Part shown: one piece after another, positions 25,989 to 35,210 of the stretch
Numbering within the stretch: position 1 is the stretch's first letter
Layout: each line of letters begins with the position of its first letter
Source of the DNA: Candidatus Dormiibacterota bacterium
Lineage (GTDB): Bacteria > Chloroflexota > Dormibacteria > Aeolococcales > Bog-877
Length of the DNA stretch: 64,000 nt
Direction: 5' to 3'
NCBI GenBank assembly: GCA_027313505.1
Contig: DAHVDN010000003.1
Span: forward strand, 20,721-84,720
Notes under the pieces: generated by a model
What the model saw: the letters and a program-made list of their open reading frames with translations, nothing else
What the model was told of the DNA's origin: nothing
The model's database searches: none
Program-made: the position numbers and the translations under genes

Positions 25989-27176
25989 TTGAGCTCCACT
26001 ACGAACGCGCCCCTTCTGATGATTCCCGGACCGACTCCAGTTCCCCAGTCGGTTCTGGAGGCGCTGGCCCGACCGACCGAGGGCCACAGCAGTGCGACCA
26101 CCGCGGCCGCGCTGCACCGGCTGCAGGAGGGGGTGGCGGATGCCGTCGGCGCTGGTCCGCTCACGGGAGCGGACCGAGCGATGGTCGTGGTGATGGCCGG
26201 GAGTGGGACTCTGGCCCTCGAGGCTGGGATTGTGAACCTGGTTCCGCCGGGTGAGAAGCTCTTGGTCGTCAGCCACGGTCTGTTCGGTGACCGCTATGCG
26301 GCAGTGGGACGGGCGATCGGCGCCGAAGTGGAGCTGCTGTCGGCGCCGTGGGGGGAGCAGGTGGCCCCTGACAAGGTGGAGGCAGCGTTGCGTGCCAGCG
26401 GCGCGCGATTCATGACGGCCACCCACGTTGACACCGCGAACGGAGTCATGGCGCCCTTTCGCGAATACGCTGCGCTGGCTCGGCGGCTGGGCGTCACCAT
26501 GGTGCTAGACGCGGTGGCGTCGGCCGGCGGGATGCCCGTCGACATGGCGGAGTCGGGCATCGACGTCGTGGTGACCGCTTCCCAGAAGGCGCTGGGGATG
26601 CCGCCGGGGCTAGGAATTGTCATCGTCTCGTCGAAGGCGCTCGCCATCCGGCGGGAACTGCCATCCTGCCGAAGCTACTTCTTGGACTGGCTGAACTGGG
26701 AAGGCCCGATGGAGGATCCCACGGCCAAGTACTTCGCGACCATTCCCACGAACATGGTGGTCGCCGGTGGAGTGGCGATGGAGATCGCGGGCGCCGAGGG
26801 GTGGGAGCGCCGCTTCCGCCGCCACCGTCGGATGGCGCGCGCCACCCGACGTGGTCTTCGGGCGCTCGGATTGTCAGTTCTGGCAGCGGACGAAGTACTC
26901 GGGGCAACTGTCACCGCCACCGGGTTACCGGTCGGTATCGGTTCGGCGGACCTGCGGGCGGAGGTTGCCAGGGAAGGGGTGACGATAGCCGGCGGGATTG
27001 GAGAATGGGCTCAAACCGCGGTGCGCTTCGGGCACATGGGCGCTCTCGGGCTCCCGGAGCTCCTTCAGGCAATCTCGGCTATGGAGTCGGCGATGCTCCG
27101 CCTGGGTGCTCCGGTCGAGCGAGGGGCAGGAGTCGCCGAATTGGTGTGTGGGTGGGGCCACGACCTCAATGATTGA
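25989..27176 (+). CDS. Class V aminotransferase (alanine/serine-glyoxylate type)
   Basis: PLP enzyme of the AGXT/SGAT group. It begins LLMIPGPTPVPQSVLEA, the typical N-terminus. SGTLALEAG binds the cofactor phosphate, DAVASAGGMPVDM carries the cofactor aspartate, and TASQKALGMPPGLG holds the Schiff-base lysine. I favour TTG 25989 with GATGAGG eight bases upstream (395 residues); ATG 25956 would overlap the preceding gene by 20 bases and has no ribosome binding site. It probably interconverts glyoxylate/glycine or related 2-oxoacids. Co-transcription with the carboxyltransferase gene is likely from the spacing. Confidence 0.88.
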   Translation: MSSTTNAPLLMIPGPTPVPQSVLEALARPTEGHSSATTAAALHRLQEGVADAVGAGPLTGADRAMVVVMAGSGTLALEAGIVNLVPPGEKLLVVSHGLFGDRYAAVGRAIGAEVELLSAPWGEQVAPDKVEAALRASGARFMTATHVDTANGVMAPFREYAALARRLGVTMVLDAVASAGGMPVDMAESGIDVVVTASQKALGMPPGLGIVIVSSKALAIRRELPSCRSYFLDWLNWEGPMEDPTAKYFATIPTNMVVAGGVAMEIAGAEGWERRFRRHRRMARATRRGLRALGLSVLAADEVLGATVTATGLPVGIGSADLRAEVAREGVTIAGGIGEWAQTAVRFGHMGALGLPELLQAISAMESAMLRLGAPVERGAGVAELVCGWGHDLND

Positions 27177-27198
27177 GGGGGGTTGAAACCCGGAGGCT

Positions 27199-27237
27199 GG
27201 GGCCGGTCCGCCCGCCGCCAGCTGGCGGTCCGGCCCC
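27199..27237. terminator. Strong GC hairpin after the class V aminotransferase
   Basis: Left arm GGGGCCGGTCCGCC and right arm GGCGGTCCGGCCCC pair over 14 positions with one mismatch; the centre contains the perfect palindrome CCGCCAGCTGGCGG. No T-run follows, so it is either a U-less terminator or a structural or regulatory element. Position 22 bases after the stop favours a terminator. Confidence 0.45.
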
Positions 27238-27360
27238 GTCGCGCCCACTCTGGGAGCCGGCGGCGGGGCGGACAAGGACCGGCCAGCGCTCGCCGCGTAC
27301 GTTACCAAAGGCGTGCGCGACCGTAGCAGGGAGTTGTCCAGGGTGGGACCCAACCAGCCC

Positions 27361-27366
27361 TAGAAT
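27361..27366 (+). promoter_or_regulatory. Possible -10 hexamer TAGAAT
   Basis: TAGAAT 13 bases before ATG 27380; would give a leader of about six bases. TTGTCC at 27334-27339 is too far (21 bases) for a good -35. Confidence 0.3.
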
Positions 27367-27379
27367 TCCGGTTCGAGCC

Positions 27380-28954
27380 ATGCTGGAACCCAATTCAAGC
27401 GCGCCTGACAAATCCGGGTGGCGACGGGATCCGCCGACCATCCTGCTTGCGGCAGTTCTGATCCTCGGGCTGGCCGCTTTCGTAACCCCTCAGTTCGACC
27501 CCGACTTCTGGTGGACGGCCAGATTGGGTCTGGAGATACTGGCTCGCGGGGTACCTCTACACAACTACTTCACCTTCACCGCTTTCACCCACCCTTTCAT
27601 CAGTCAGGAGTGGGGCTCTGAGGTGATCGACGCGTTCCTCTACCGGAACTTCGGAATGAGCGCGGTCATCCTGGTCTTCGCCGCGGTGACCTGGATGGGT
27701 TTCTTCCTCGGAGTTTTAAGGGTCAACCGCCCTGGACGCTCACGTTGGGTGTTGGCGATAGGGGCGGCGCTCGTTGTGGTGTCAGGGCTGCAGGTATGGG
27801 GTCCCAGTCCGCAGATGTTCTCCTTCGGTCTCCTCGGAGTCCTGCTGACCATCCTCGACTCCTACCGGCGCAGGCCCCGCTTTCGTCTTCTAGCTGGACT
27901 GGTGCCTCTGTTCGTCCTGTGGGGCAACCTCCACGGAGGCTTCCTGGTTGGCCTTGGGGTTGTTGGCGTCTACCTGGTCGGAGAGGCGCTAGCGGCGTAC
28001 CTCCGTCAGCCCGGGGCCCTGAGCTGGCAGTCGTGCAGAGACCTCTTGGTGATCCTGGTCCTGGCGGCGCTGGCGCCAATGGTGAACCCCAACGGTTTTG
28101 GTATCTATCTCTACCCGGCGAAGTTGCTGCTGAGTTCTGTGGCCCAAGGTAGCCTCAACGAGTGGCAGCCTCCGGACTTCCACTCTCCGGCCAACATTCC
28201 GGCGCTGGTGTTACTCCTGACCACCCTGTTGGCTGCGAGATGGGCCCGGCAAACCAAACTTTCCGACCTGCTGTTGGGCGCCGCCGGACTGGTGCTCATG
28301 TTGTATGCCGTGAGAGACATTCCGATCTTCGCCGTGCTCACCCTGCCACTCTGGGCCGACGGGGTGCAGGGCCTCGCGGACTACCTAAGGGAGGCCAGGG
28401 GCGCCCGACGATCGCGTCGTGTTCGACCCGCCCCCAAATGGTTCGTGGCGGTGGTTTTGGTGGTGGTGGCCCTCGCAGCGGGAGCTAGAGTGGCCGATCA
28501 GCTATCTAGTCCTGAGAACAGCCTTCAGAGCTCGGCGTATCCAGTTCAAGTCGGTCGCGTCATCTGTGACGGCCCCACCGCCAGGGTTTTTGCTCCCTAT
28601 GCCAGTGCCGGGTGGCTTCTATACAGAATCGACAAGAGGGTCCAGGTGGGTAGGCACTGCGCCCCTGACCGGGTGTTCATATTCGGGGAGGTGGTGCTAA
28701 TGGGCCGGACTGTCCTCGCCAACTACCTGGCGGCCGAGACGGCCGGGGCGGGCAGCCTCAAGATCCTGCGCAACTACGGGGTCACTCTGGTTTGGCAGCC
28801 TCGGAATTCTCCGCTGGCCAACCTGCTCCGCCAGAGTCGTGGATGGAGTTGTGTCTTCGCCACCCCGTCGAATGAACTGTTCGCACCCGATGCCACCGCT
28901 CGCCTATGGGGAGCGAAACGCAGCGGCTGCGGGGCGCCATATCCGGCAGGCTAG
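27380..28954 (+). CDS. Polytopic membrane protein of unknown function, GT-C-like
   Basis: A 524-residue protein with about ten hydrophobic helices. After the first helix it has QFDPDFWWTARLGLEIL, an acidic DxD-like loop, then HNYFTFTAFTHPFISQEWGSE; a WGNLHGGF motif follows midway. The soluble C-terminal part (about 400-524) has VFAPYASAGWLLY. This layout is common in uncharacterised membrane proteins of Actinobacteria and Chloroflexota and resembles GT-C transferases, but I cannot name a family. The start at ATG 27380 follows a TAGAAT hexamer. The frame is open back to 27173 but that part is GC-rich hairpin DNA and not protein-like. Confidence 0.7.
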   Translation: MLEPNSSAPDKSGWRRDPPTILLAAVLILGLAAFVTPQFDPDFWWTARLGLEILARGVPLHNYFTFTAFTHPFISQEWGSEVIDAFLYRNFGMSAVILVFAAVTWMGFFLGVLRVNRPGRSRWVLAIGAALVVVSGLQVWGPSPQMFSFGLLGVLLTILDSYRRRPRFRLLAGLVPLFVLWGNLHGGFLVGLGVVGVYLVGEALAAYLRQPGALSWQSCRDLLVILVLAALAPMVNPNGFGIYLYPAKLLLSSVAQGSLNEWQPPDFHSPANIPALVLLLTTLLAARWARQTKLSDLLLGAAGLVLMLYAVRDIPIFAVLTLPLWADGVQGLADYLREARGARRSRRVRPAPKWFVAVVLVVVALAAGARVADQLSSPENSLQSSAYPVQVGRVICDGPTARVFAPYASAGWLLYRIDKRVQVGRHCAPDRVFIFGEVVLMGRTVLANYLAAETAGAGSLKILRNYGVTLVWQPRNSPLANLLRQSRGWSCVFATPSNELFAPDATARLWGAKRSGCGAPYPAG

Positions 28955-29059
28955 AGGGCCAGAACCAGATCCAAGGCGAGCACCAGCCCTCCCGCGGAGC
29001 CAAACCGTCGGCTGGGAGCTGCTGGTGAGGGGCCACCCGGGTCACCCCCTTCCAATCTA

Positions 29060-30346
29060 CTAGGGATAAATCCCTCGAACCGCCGTCGCATCCGCCACCC
29101 GCTTGACCGCCAGGCAGTAGGCTCCCATCCTCAGAGTCGTCCTGTGGTGGGTGGCCAGTTCATCGACCTGCTGGTACGCCCGCTGCATGATTCGGGTCAG
29201 CCGAGTGTTGATCTCGCTCTCTTCCCAGAAGAACGACTGGAGGTCCTGGACCCACTCGAAATAGGACACGGTGACGCCGCCAGCGTTCGCCAGGATGTCG
29301 GGCACAACGATGATCCCCCGCTGGTGAAAGATGTCGTCGGCCTCCGGGGTCGTGGGACCGTTGGCCGCCTCCACAATCAGCTTCGCCTGGATGCGACCGG
29401 CGTTCTCCAGCCCGAACTGGTTTTCCAGCGCGGCCGGGACCAGGATCGTGACCGGTAGCTCCAAGAGAGCGGTGTTGGAGATCTCCTGAGTCGCTCCCGC
29501 GAAGCCGGAGACGCGGCCAGCCTTCGCCTGGTGGGCCAGAAGGGCCGGCACGTCCAACCCCTGGGGGTTGTAGATGCCTCCGAAGACATCGGAGACGGCG
29601 ACCACCTTGAACCCCTCGGCGTTGAGGAGGTCCGCGCTGACGCTGCCGACGTTCCCGAAGCCCTGGATCGCGACACTGCATTCGGCTGGATCCCAGCCCA
29701 GACGGCGGCAGGCCTCGAGAGTTACCACCATCACGCCTCTGCCGGTTGCAGCGGGGCGGCCCTCCGACCCTCCGATTGAAAGCGGCTTGCCCGTGACCGT
29801 TGCCGGCACCGAGTAGCCCTTCTCCATCGAGATGGTGTCCATGATCCAGGCCATGGTCTGCTGGTTGGTGTTGACGTCGGGAGCGGGGATGTCGCTCTCA
29901 GGTCCGATCAGCAGGGAGATCTCGCTCGCGAAGCGCCGGGTCAGGTGCTCGAGCTCCTGTTGACTGAGTTGGGACGGGTCGCAGATGACACCGCCCTTGG
30001 CCCCACCGTAGGGCAGGTTTGTCACCGCGCACTTCCAGGTCATCCACATCGACAGGGCCTTGACCTCATCAAGGCTCACCTGGGGGTGGTATCGAATGCC
30101 GCCCTTGGCAGGCCCGCGGGTGAGGTTGTGCTGGATGCGGTACCCGGTGAAGACCCGGATGTGCCCATCATCCATGCGCACCGGAAAATTCACGGTGAAC
30201 TCACGGCGCACCTCCCGGAGCACGGCCCGCAGCCCGGGGTCCAGCTCCAAAATGGAGGCCGCCTGGTCGAACTGACGCTGGGCTGTGATGTATGGGTTGG
30301 CTGGCGCCGCCGCCGCGGACGGTGCTGTTAAGACGCTGCTGGCCAT
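29060..30346 (-). CDS. gdhA: Glutamate dehydrogenase (Glu/Leu/Phe/Val dehydrogenase family)
   Basis: Oxidative deamination of glutamate, or the reverse ammonium assimilation. Motifs are GPAKGGIRYHP and NLPYGGAKGGV (catalytic Lys), PDVNTN, and the dinucleotide fold IQGFGNVGS. The C-terminus has AYQQVDELATHHRTTLRMGAY in two stretches typical of hexameric GDH. I use ATG 30346, preceded by GGAGGG at nine bases (428 residues). A longer frame to 30427 overlaps the likely promoter. Length and motifs resemble the archaeal/Chloroflexota-type enzyme. Confidence 0.93.
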   Translation of the reverse strand: MASSVLTAPSAAAAPANPYITAQRQFDQAASILELDPGLRAVLREVRREFTVNFPVRMDDGHIRVFTGYRIQHNLTRGPAKGGIRYHPQVSLDEVKALSMWMTWKCAVTNLPYGGAKGGVICDPSQLSQQELEHLTRRFASEISLLIGPESDIPAPDVNTNQQTMAWIMDTISMEKGYSVPATVTGKPLSIGGSEGRPAATGRGVMVVTLEACRRLGWDPAECSVAIQGFGNVGSVSADLLNAEGFKVVAVSDVFGGIYNPQGLDVPALLAHQAKAGRVSGFAGATQEISNTALLELPVTILVPAALENQFGLENAGRIQAKLIVEAANGPTTPEADDIFHQRGIIVVPDILANAGGVTVSYFEWVQDLQSFFWEESEINTRLTRIMQRAYQQVDELATHHRTTLRMGAYCLAVKRVADATAVRGIYP

Positions 30347-30406
30347 TGACCTGCGCCCTCCAAAGTGGCTGTTCTGGGCCGGTACCTTGTGGCCGACCCG
30401 GCGGGT

Positions 30407-30437
30407 AGGGTAGACCTCCTTGGCCATGCGGTGTCAA
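30407..30437 (-). promoter_or_regulatory. Promoter of gdhA: TTGACA with TACCCT
   Basis: A perfect TTGACA -35 reads on the minus strand at 30437-30432. A TACCCT at 30412-30407 lies 19 bases on (or TCTACC at 17). It gives a leader of about 50 bases with a Shine-Dalgarno, supporting ATG 30346 as the gdhA start. Confidence 0.5.
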
Positions 30438-30596
30438 GTTCCGACTCCCCGCGCGACGTCCAGCGAGCTGGAGAGCTGACCGGCTACCTTCCGGGCTCTT
30501 GTATGGGACCTCGCCTCAAGGGGCCATGATTCGGCGCTCAGAAGCGAGCGATCTGTCAGCATGGATTGGTGATCACCGCCAGCCTGAGGCCCCGGT

Positions 30597-30675
30597 GTCC
30601 CCGGTATCCAGGGGAGAGGCTCGCCCCCTTTGAGCGCGTGCCGAACCCCGCTGTCCCCAGGCCCCAGGGGAGAGG
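30597..30675 (+). repeat. Two copies of a 23-base hairpin-forming repeat
   Basis: The unit GTCCCC-N6-CAGGGGAGAGG occurs at 30597-30619 and 30653-30675. Each forms a TCCCC/GGGGA hairpin with an 8-base loop. The second copy contains the Shine-Dalgarno of the next gene (ATG 30678), so folding would hide the ribosome binding site. Confidence 0.6.
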
Positions 30676-30677
30676 GG

Positions 30678-31766
30678 ATGGCTGAGCCGCGAACTGGGTT
30701 GTCGGACGCTCTGATCCAGGGCCCGACATGGTTTCTGGCCCGGGGCTCGCCCGGCTTGGGCAGGCTGATGGAGACGATCAGCCTGGCCGAAATCGTCTCC
30801 GAAGCACAGAGGTCACCTCGACTGTGGATGGCAACGTCCTCGGCGGCGGTCCCACTTGCGCAGCGACTCTCCCGGTGGCGCGTTGGCAGCTTGGACATCG
30901 GTGGCGGGCCCGACCTGCAGCAGGCCCTGATCGACTCCGAACCAGTTCAACGACTGCTGGAACGGATCCGCCGACATCATCCGGCGGCCATCGTCGTCGA
31001 TGGGTACCAGATACTGCTACCAATCCTGAGGCAGTTCTCGGATGCGCGGCTGGTGGCCCTGGCGAACCTGCATGACCTCCGTAACCCAGCGCATTCCTTA
31101 GGAGCCAGGCTCTTGCAGGAGGCGCTTCACCTCTCGGCCGACCTCATTGTGATCGGTGAGCTGCGGCGCGGATGGGTTCGGGGCAGATTGCAGCAGGTGC
31201 CTGTGCTGCGCATTCCCGCACTGGTCAGGCCGGGGGCTCTGCGGTCTCGCGGCACCCTGGGACCGACCCCATATGTCGCCGTGCTCGGCGGTGGCAGCCG
31301 AGGGGACCACCGGTTGGCCGAATCCACAAGGGCAATACTGGAAGCGCTGGATGGAGCGGTCGCAGCCCACTCTCTACCCTCGTGCACCGTTTACGCCGGT
31401 GGCGCGGTGGACTTGGAGCCGGATAGGTATCCCAACCTTGGCTTATCCGATCCTGCGAAAGGGCTGAGCGCCCTGACCTCGGCGAGGTTGGTTGTCGCTA
31501 GGGCGGGCCGAAGCACCCTGGCGGAGATACTGGCCTCACAGAGAGCCGCTGTCGTGATTGCTGCGGAGTCGGACACCCTGCGAGGAGCCGAGCAGGTTGC
31601 GAATGCCGCGGCCGCGGCCGCGATCTCCCCCGCGGTTGTCCCAATTGGCATCGGGGATCTCGGCGAGTTGGGAGCCCGGTGCCGCCAGGCATTGAGCGTG
31701 AACTCTCGGCCATGGCGTTCGGGCAACTCCAGTTGGTGGGCGGCGCTCAAAGCGATGGGAGTGTGA
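30678..31766 (+). CDS. MurG-like / GT28-C-terminal-domain glycosyltransferase
   Basis: A 362-residue protein with GT-B layout. The C-terminal domain has YVAVLGGGSRGDHR and SARLVVARAGRSTLAEILASQRAAVVIA, which matches the MurG/GT28 donor-site pattern SRAGAxTxAE. The N-terminal domain includes AIVVDGYQILLPILRQF and is poorly conserved. The substrate is unknown; it need not be peptidoglycan. ATG 30678 has GGGGAGAGG directly upstream inside a repeated hairpin, hinting at translational control. It is divergent from gdhA. Confidence 0.65.
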   Translation: MAEPRTGLSDALIQGPTWFLARGSPGLGRLMETISLAEIVSEAQRSPRLWMATSSAAVPLAQRLSRWRVGSLDIGGGPDLQQALIDSEPVQRLLERIRRHHPAAIVVDGYQILLPILRQFSDARLVALANLHDLRNPAHSLGARLLQEALHLSADLIVIGELRRGWVRGRLQQVPVLRIPALVRPGALRSRGTLGPTPYVAVLGGGSRGDHRLAESTRAILEALDGAVAAHSLPSCTVYAGGAVDLEPDRYPNLGLSDPAKGLSALTSARLVVARAGRSTLAEILASQRAAVVIAAESDTLRGAEQVANAAAAAAISPAVVPIGIGDLGELGARCRQALSVNSRPWRSGNSSWWAALKAMGV

Positions 31767-31888
31767 GGGAGTGCCGGGCCCTTCCGGGGAGGGGCCGTCA
31801 ACCGCCCTCCTGTCTCCGGCGTCGCGGCAGGATGAGTCCGGCCCCGGCTGCGGAGTTCGAAACAGACTGAACTCCACCTCGCTTATCC

Positions 31889-31894
31889 GATAAT
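31889..31894 (+). promoter_or_regulatory. -10 hexamer GATAAT of the rhodanese gene
   Basis: GATAAT seven bases before GTG 31902, with CTGAAC (31867-31872) as a weak -35 at 16 bases. Predicts a leaderless transcript beginning at or one base before the GTG. Confidence 0.45.
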
Positions 31895-31901
31895 CACAGC
31901 T

Positions 31902-32240
31902 GTGGTTCCGCAGTTGCCCATGGAGTTGGACGTCGACCGAGCACGGTCCTGGATTGGACGTGGTGCAACGCTCCTGGATGTCCGGGATCCCAAGGAGAGG
32001 GCGGCTCGTCACATTCCCAACTCCTTCTGGATACCGGTCACCGAGCTTTCGCGAAGGTGGCGGGAGCTGCCGGCCGGAGTTCCCGTGGTGGTGTACTGCT
32101 CGGCCGGTTCCAGAAGTTTTCGGGCGAGCAAGTACCTTCGTGAAAGGGGCAGGGCGGCCGCGGCTCTAGTCGGCGGCCTCAGCGCCTGGGCTGCGAGCGG
32201 CGAACCGGTGGAAGTGGGATCCCAAAGTGGGCCGAACTGA
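31902..32240 (+). CDS. Single-domain rhodanese-like sulfurtransferase
   Basis: A 112-residue rhodanese fold: LLDVRDPKERAARHIPNS (CH2A-type motif), then the active-site loop VVVYCSAGSRS with the persulfide cysteine, then LVGGLSAW. Such small rhodaneses move sulfane sulfur from thiosulfate or persulfides. GTG 31902 lies seven bases after GATAAT; ATG 31920 (106 residues) is the alternative start. Neither has a Shine-Dalgarno. It could feed the DsrE/E1-like sulfur set at 12802-14512, but the genes are not adjacent. Confidence 0.85.
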   Translation: MVPQLPMELDVDRARSWIGRGATLLDVRDPKERAARHIPNSFWIPVTELSRRWRELPAGVPVVVYCSAGSRSFRASKYLRERGRAAAALVGGLSAWAASGEPVEVGSQSGPN

Positions 32241-32276
32241 AGTCAGATCGAGGACCCGGCCGAGCCTCGTGAGAGC

Positions 32277-34355
32277 ATGGGCGAAACCAAAAGGCGGGAG
32301 TTTGAGGGCCTCGAGATGAGCCACGCTGAAGCGACCCTACCCAGAGCTGGCACTGAGCTGGATGATCTGTGCATCAACACCATCCGCTGCCTGGCGATCG
32401 ACGGGGTGCAGAAGGCCAACTCCGGACACCCGGGCCTGCCCATGGGAGCTGCTCCGATGGCCTACGTCCTCTGGACCCAATTCCTGCGACACGCTCCCAG
32501 GCACCCTGATTGGCCGAATCGCGACAGGTTCGTCCTCTCCGCGGGCCACGGCTCGATGTTGCTCTACTCCCTGTTGCATCTCACCGGGTACGGAGTCTCC
32601 ATGGACGATCTTCAGCATTTTCGCAGCTGGGGGTCGATCACGCCGGGCCATCCTGAGCGGGGCCTGACCCCAGGGGTCGAAGTCACCACGGGGCCACTTG
32701 GCCAGGGGTTCGGGAACGGTGTCGGGATGGCGATGGCCGAACGCGCATTGGCTTACCGGTACAACCGCCCGGGCCATGAGGTCGTGGATCACCGAACCTT
32801 TGTGCTCTGTGGAGACGGAGATCTCATGGAGGGGGTATCCGCCGAGGCCGCCTCCCTTGCGGGCCACCTGGGGCTGGGAAAACTCATCTGCCTTTATGAC
32901 GACAATCATGTCTCCCTTGACGGACCCACCTCCTTGTCCTTCACCGAGAACGTGCTAGAGCGTTTCTCAGCTTATGGCTGGCAGGTGCAGCGGGTAGATG
33001 ATGGCAACCTGGACCTGGACGGGATTCACAGTGCCCTCAGCAGTGCTATCGCGGATGAGAGCAGGCCGTCGCTCATCGCCGTCAGAACTCATATCGGATA
33101 CGGCGCGCCCCACAAGCAGGACACCAATGCCGCTCACGGATCCCCGCTTGGTCCCGATGAGGTTGCCGCTGCCAAGCGAGCTTACGGCTGGGATCCGGGG
33201 CGAACCTTCTACGTGCCCCAAGCTGCCGCAGACCAGTTCGCCAAGGCACTCGCGGGAGGGGACCGCATGCACTCGGAGTGGAATGAGCGGCTGGAGAGCT
33301 GGTCGGCTGACAACCCAGAGCTCAGGCGGGAGTGGAATCTGGCTCAGGCCGGACTGCTTCCCCATGGGTGGCGAGACGTCCTGCCAAGGTGGAAGGTGGG
33401 CGACAAGGATCTGGCCACCAGGGTCTCGGGCGGCCAGGCTCTCAACGCCTTGGCGGAGGCCATTCCATGGATCTTGGGCGGCGACGCTGACCTATCAGAG
33501 TCGACCAAAACCGCAGTCAACGGTGGGGGAGACTTTGATGGCCAGACCGGCCAGGGGAGAAACCTCCATTTTGGGGTGCGAGAACACGCGATGGGAGCGG
33601 CCGGCAACGGAATGGCAGCCCACGGGGGGCTGCGCCCATACAGCGCTACCTTCTTCACCTTCTCCGACTACCAACGTCCGTCGGTCCGGCTCTCGGCGCT
33701 GTCTCACCTGCCCGTGGTGTGGGTGTACACCCATGACAGCATCGGGCTGGGGGAGGACGGTCCTACCCATCAGCCGGTGGAGCAGCTCGCTTCCCTCAGA
33801 CTGATTCCGAATCTGGTGGTCCTAAGGCCTGGCGACGCCAACGAATCCAGCTTCGCCTGGGCGGTGGCGCTGGAGCGAAACCAGGCTCCGACGGCCCTGG
33901 TACTTTGCCGCCAGAATGTTCCCATCCTGGAGGGGACTTCGGAACTGGCCGAGGTGGGGGTGCAGCGTGGAGGATACGTACTTCAGGAGGCGGAGGGAGG
34001 AGCTCCGGAGGTCATTCTCATAGGTACCGGCTCCGAGCTCTCCATCTGCGCTGCGGCGCGCCAGCTACTCCAGGCATCGGGGCACCCAACGCGGCTCGTG
34101 AGCATGCCTTCCATGGAGCTGTTTCACAGTCAATCCGCAGATTATCGACAAGAGGTTCTGCCCGACGATATCTGGGCTCGGGTTGCCGTGGAGGCAGGCG
34201 TGACGGATCCTTGGCGGAGCGTGGTTGGTCATCAGGGGGCGGTGGTTGGAGTGGACAGGTTCGGCGCCTCCGCTCCCTACCAGGTCATCTACGAACATTT
34301 GGGACTGACGCCCGAAGGGATTGCCAGGAAGGCCGCGGAGGTGCTCGGCGTTTGA
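32277..34355 (+). CDS. tkt: Transketolase
   Basis: Thiamine-diphosphate enzyme of the non-oxidative pentose phosphate pathway, 692 residues. N-terminal domain: [26 protein letters not shown], then the cofactor motif [22 protein letters not shown] carries a substrate histidine. The pyrimidine domain has [14 protein letters not shown] and [17 protein letters not shown]. The start may be ATG 32277 or ATG 32316 (MSHAEATLP), both with modest purine-rich upstream sequence. It heads tkt-pgl-rpe, a compact pentose phosphate cluster. Confidence 0.95.
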   Translation: MGETKRREFEGLEMSHAEATLPRAGTELDDLCINTIRCLAIDGVQKANSGHPGLPMGAAPMAYVLWTQFLRHAPRHPDWPNRDRFVLSAGHGSMLLYSLLHLTGYGVSMDDLQHFRSWGSITPGHPERGLTPGVEVTTGPLGQGFGNGVGMAMAERALAYRYNRPGHEVVDHRTFVLCGDGDLMEGVSAEAASLAGHLGLGKLICLYDDNHVSLDGPTSLSFTENVLERFSAYGWQVQRVDDGNLDLDGIHSALSSAIADESRPSLIAVRTHIGYGAPHKQDTNAAHGSPLGPDEVAAAKRAYGWDPGRTFYVPQAAADQFAKALAGGDRMHSEWNERLESWSADNPELRREWNLAQAGLLPHGWRDVLPRWKVGDKDLATRVSGGQALNALAEAIPWILGGDADLSESTKTAVNGGGDFDGQTGQGRNLHFGVREHAMGAAGNGMAAHGGLRPYSATFFTFSDYQRPSVRLSALSHLPVVWVYTHDSIGLGEDGPTHQPVEQLASLRLIPNLVVLRPGDANESSFAWAVALERNQAPTALVLCRQNVPILEGTSELAEVGVQRGGYVLQEAEGGAPEVILIGTGSELSICAAARQLLQASGHPTRLVSMPSMELFHSQSADYRQEVLPDDIWARVAVEAGVTDPWRSVVGHQGAVVGVDRFGASAPYQVIYEHLGLTPEGIARKAAEVLGV

Positions 34356-34451
34356 CGGACACCGAATCCATTTCTGGAAGCCTTCAGGGAAGGGATTGCC
34401 AGCGGAGGTTGCTCCCAGCCTGCGCGGGCGTCAGCTGCAGGGAGCTGACCT

Positions 34452-35210
34452 GTGACTGACCTCGTCCCCTTTTCCACCCCCAACCTCGTGGTCCAGAGTG
34501 ACCCTGTCCACCTGGCGGAGTTTGCTGCGGCCACCATGGCTGCAGAGATTCGCCAGGCGGTACGGTCACGGGGCGAGGCCATTGTTGCTCTTCCGGGGGG
34601 GTCGACTCCTAGAGCTGCGCTGGAGTTGCTGGCGATTCAACCGGCTCTGGACTGGAGCAAGGTCGTCGTGGTGCCTGGCGACGAGCGCCTGGTGCCGGTC
34701 GGCGACCCTGAGTCCAACGAACGGATGATCAGGGAATCCTTGGTGTCGAGGATCCCGGGGCCAGCCCCCATCGTCGCTGGGTGGGGCGTGGAGGCGGGGC
34801 TTGGACCGGAGACCGTTGTCCGCCGGTTCGAGGCTCGGCTGTTGGGCCTTCTCCCCAAGGTCGATGGCCTCTACCGGTTCGACTGGCTCGGACTTGGGTT
34901 GGGAGAAGATGGACATACCGCATCGCTATTTCCCGGCAGAGGCTATTCCGAAGAGGAGTTGGTCTTTGCCACGGTGCACCCCTCGGGACAAACTCGACTG
35001 ACCCTGGGCCCCTCGCTGCTACGTTCCGCTCACAAGGTCAGATTCCTTCTGGCGGGCCAGCAGAAGGCCGATACCCTAGCTAGCGTGATCGATGGCCCTT
35101 ACGATCCGGTCCGGTGGCCGGCGCAACTGGTAGCCCGGAGGGTGCCCGGCTGCGAGATCTGGTGCGATAGCGCTGCCGCTGCTCTCACTCGATACTCCAC
35201 CGATGGCTGA
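34452..35210 (+). CDS. pgl: 6-phosphogluconolactonase
   Basis: Hydrolyses 6-phosphogluconolactone in the oxidative pentose phosphate branch. Motifs are ALPGGSTPRAALELL, VVPGDERLVP, and LGLGEDGHTASLFPG, all typical of the SugE/NagB-like DevB family. Length is 252 residues. GTG 34452 has GGGAG about eight bases upstream. The 3' end overlaps rpe by eight bases. No zwf or gnd is in the window, so the first and third oxidative steps must be encoded elsewhere. Confidence 0.93.
   Translation: MTDLVPFSTPNLVVQSDPVHLAEFAAATMAAEIRQAVRSRGEAIVALPGGSTPRAALELLAIQPALDWSKVVVVPGDERLVPVGDPESNERMIRESLVSRIPGPAPIVAGWGVEAGLGPETVVRRFEARLLGLLPKVDGLYRFDWLGLGLGEDGHTASLFPGRGYSEEELVFATVHPSGQTRLTLGPSLLRSAHKVRFLLAGQQKADTLASVIDGPYDPVRWPAQLVARRVPGCEIWCDSAAAALTRYSTDG

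Noticed and set aside
30434..30898. 154-codon minus-strand frame between gdhA and the MurG-like gene
   Set aside because: Overlaps the gdhA promoter and the 5' part of the MurG-like gene; low-complexity composition, no ribosome binding site.
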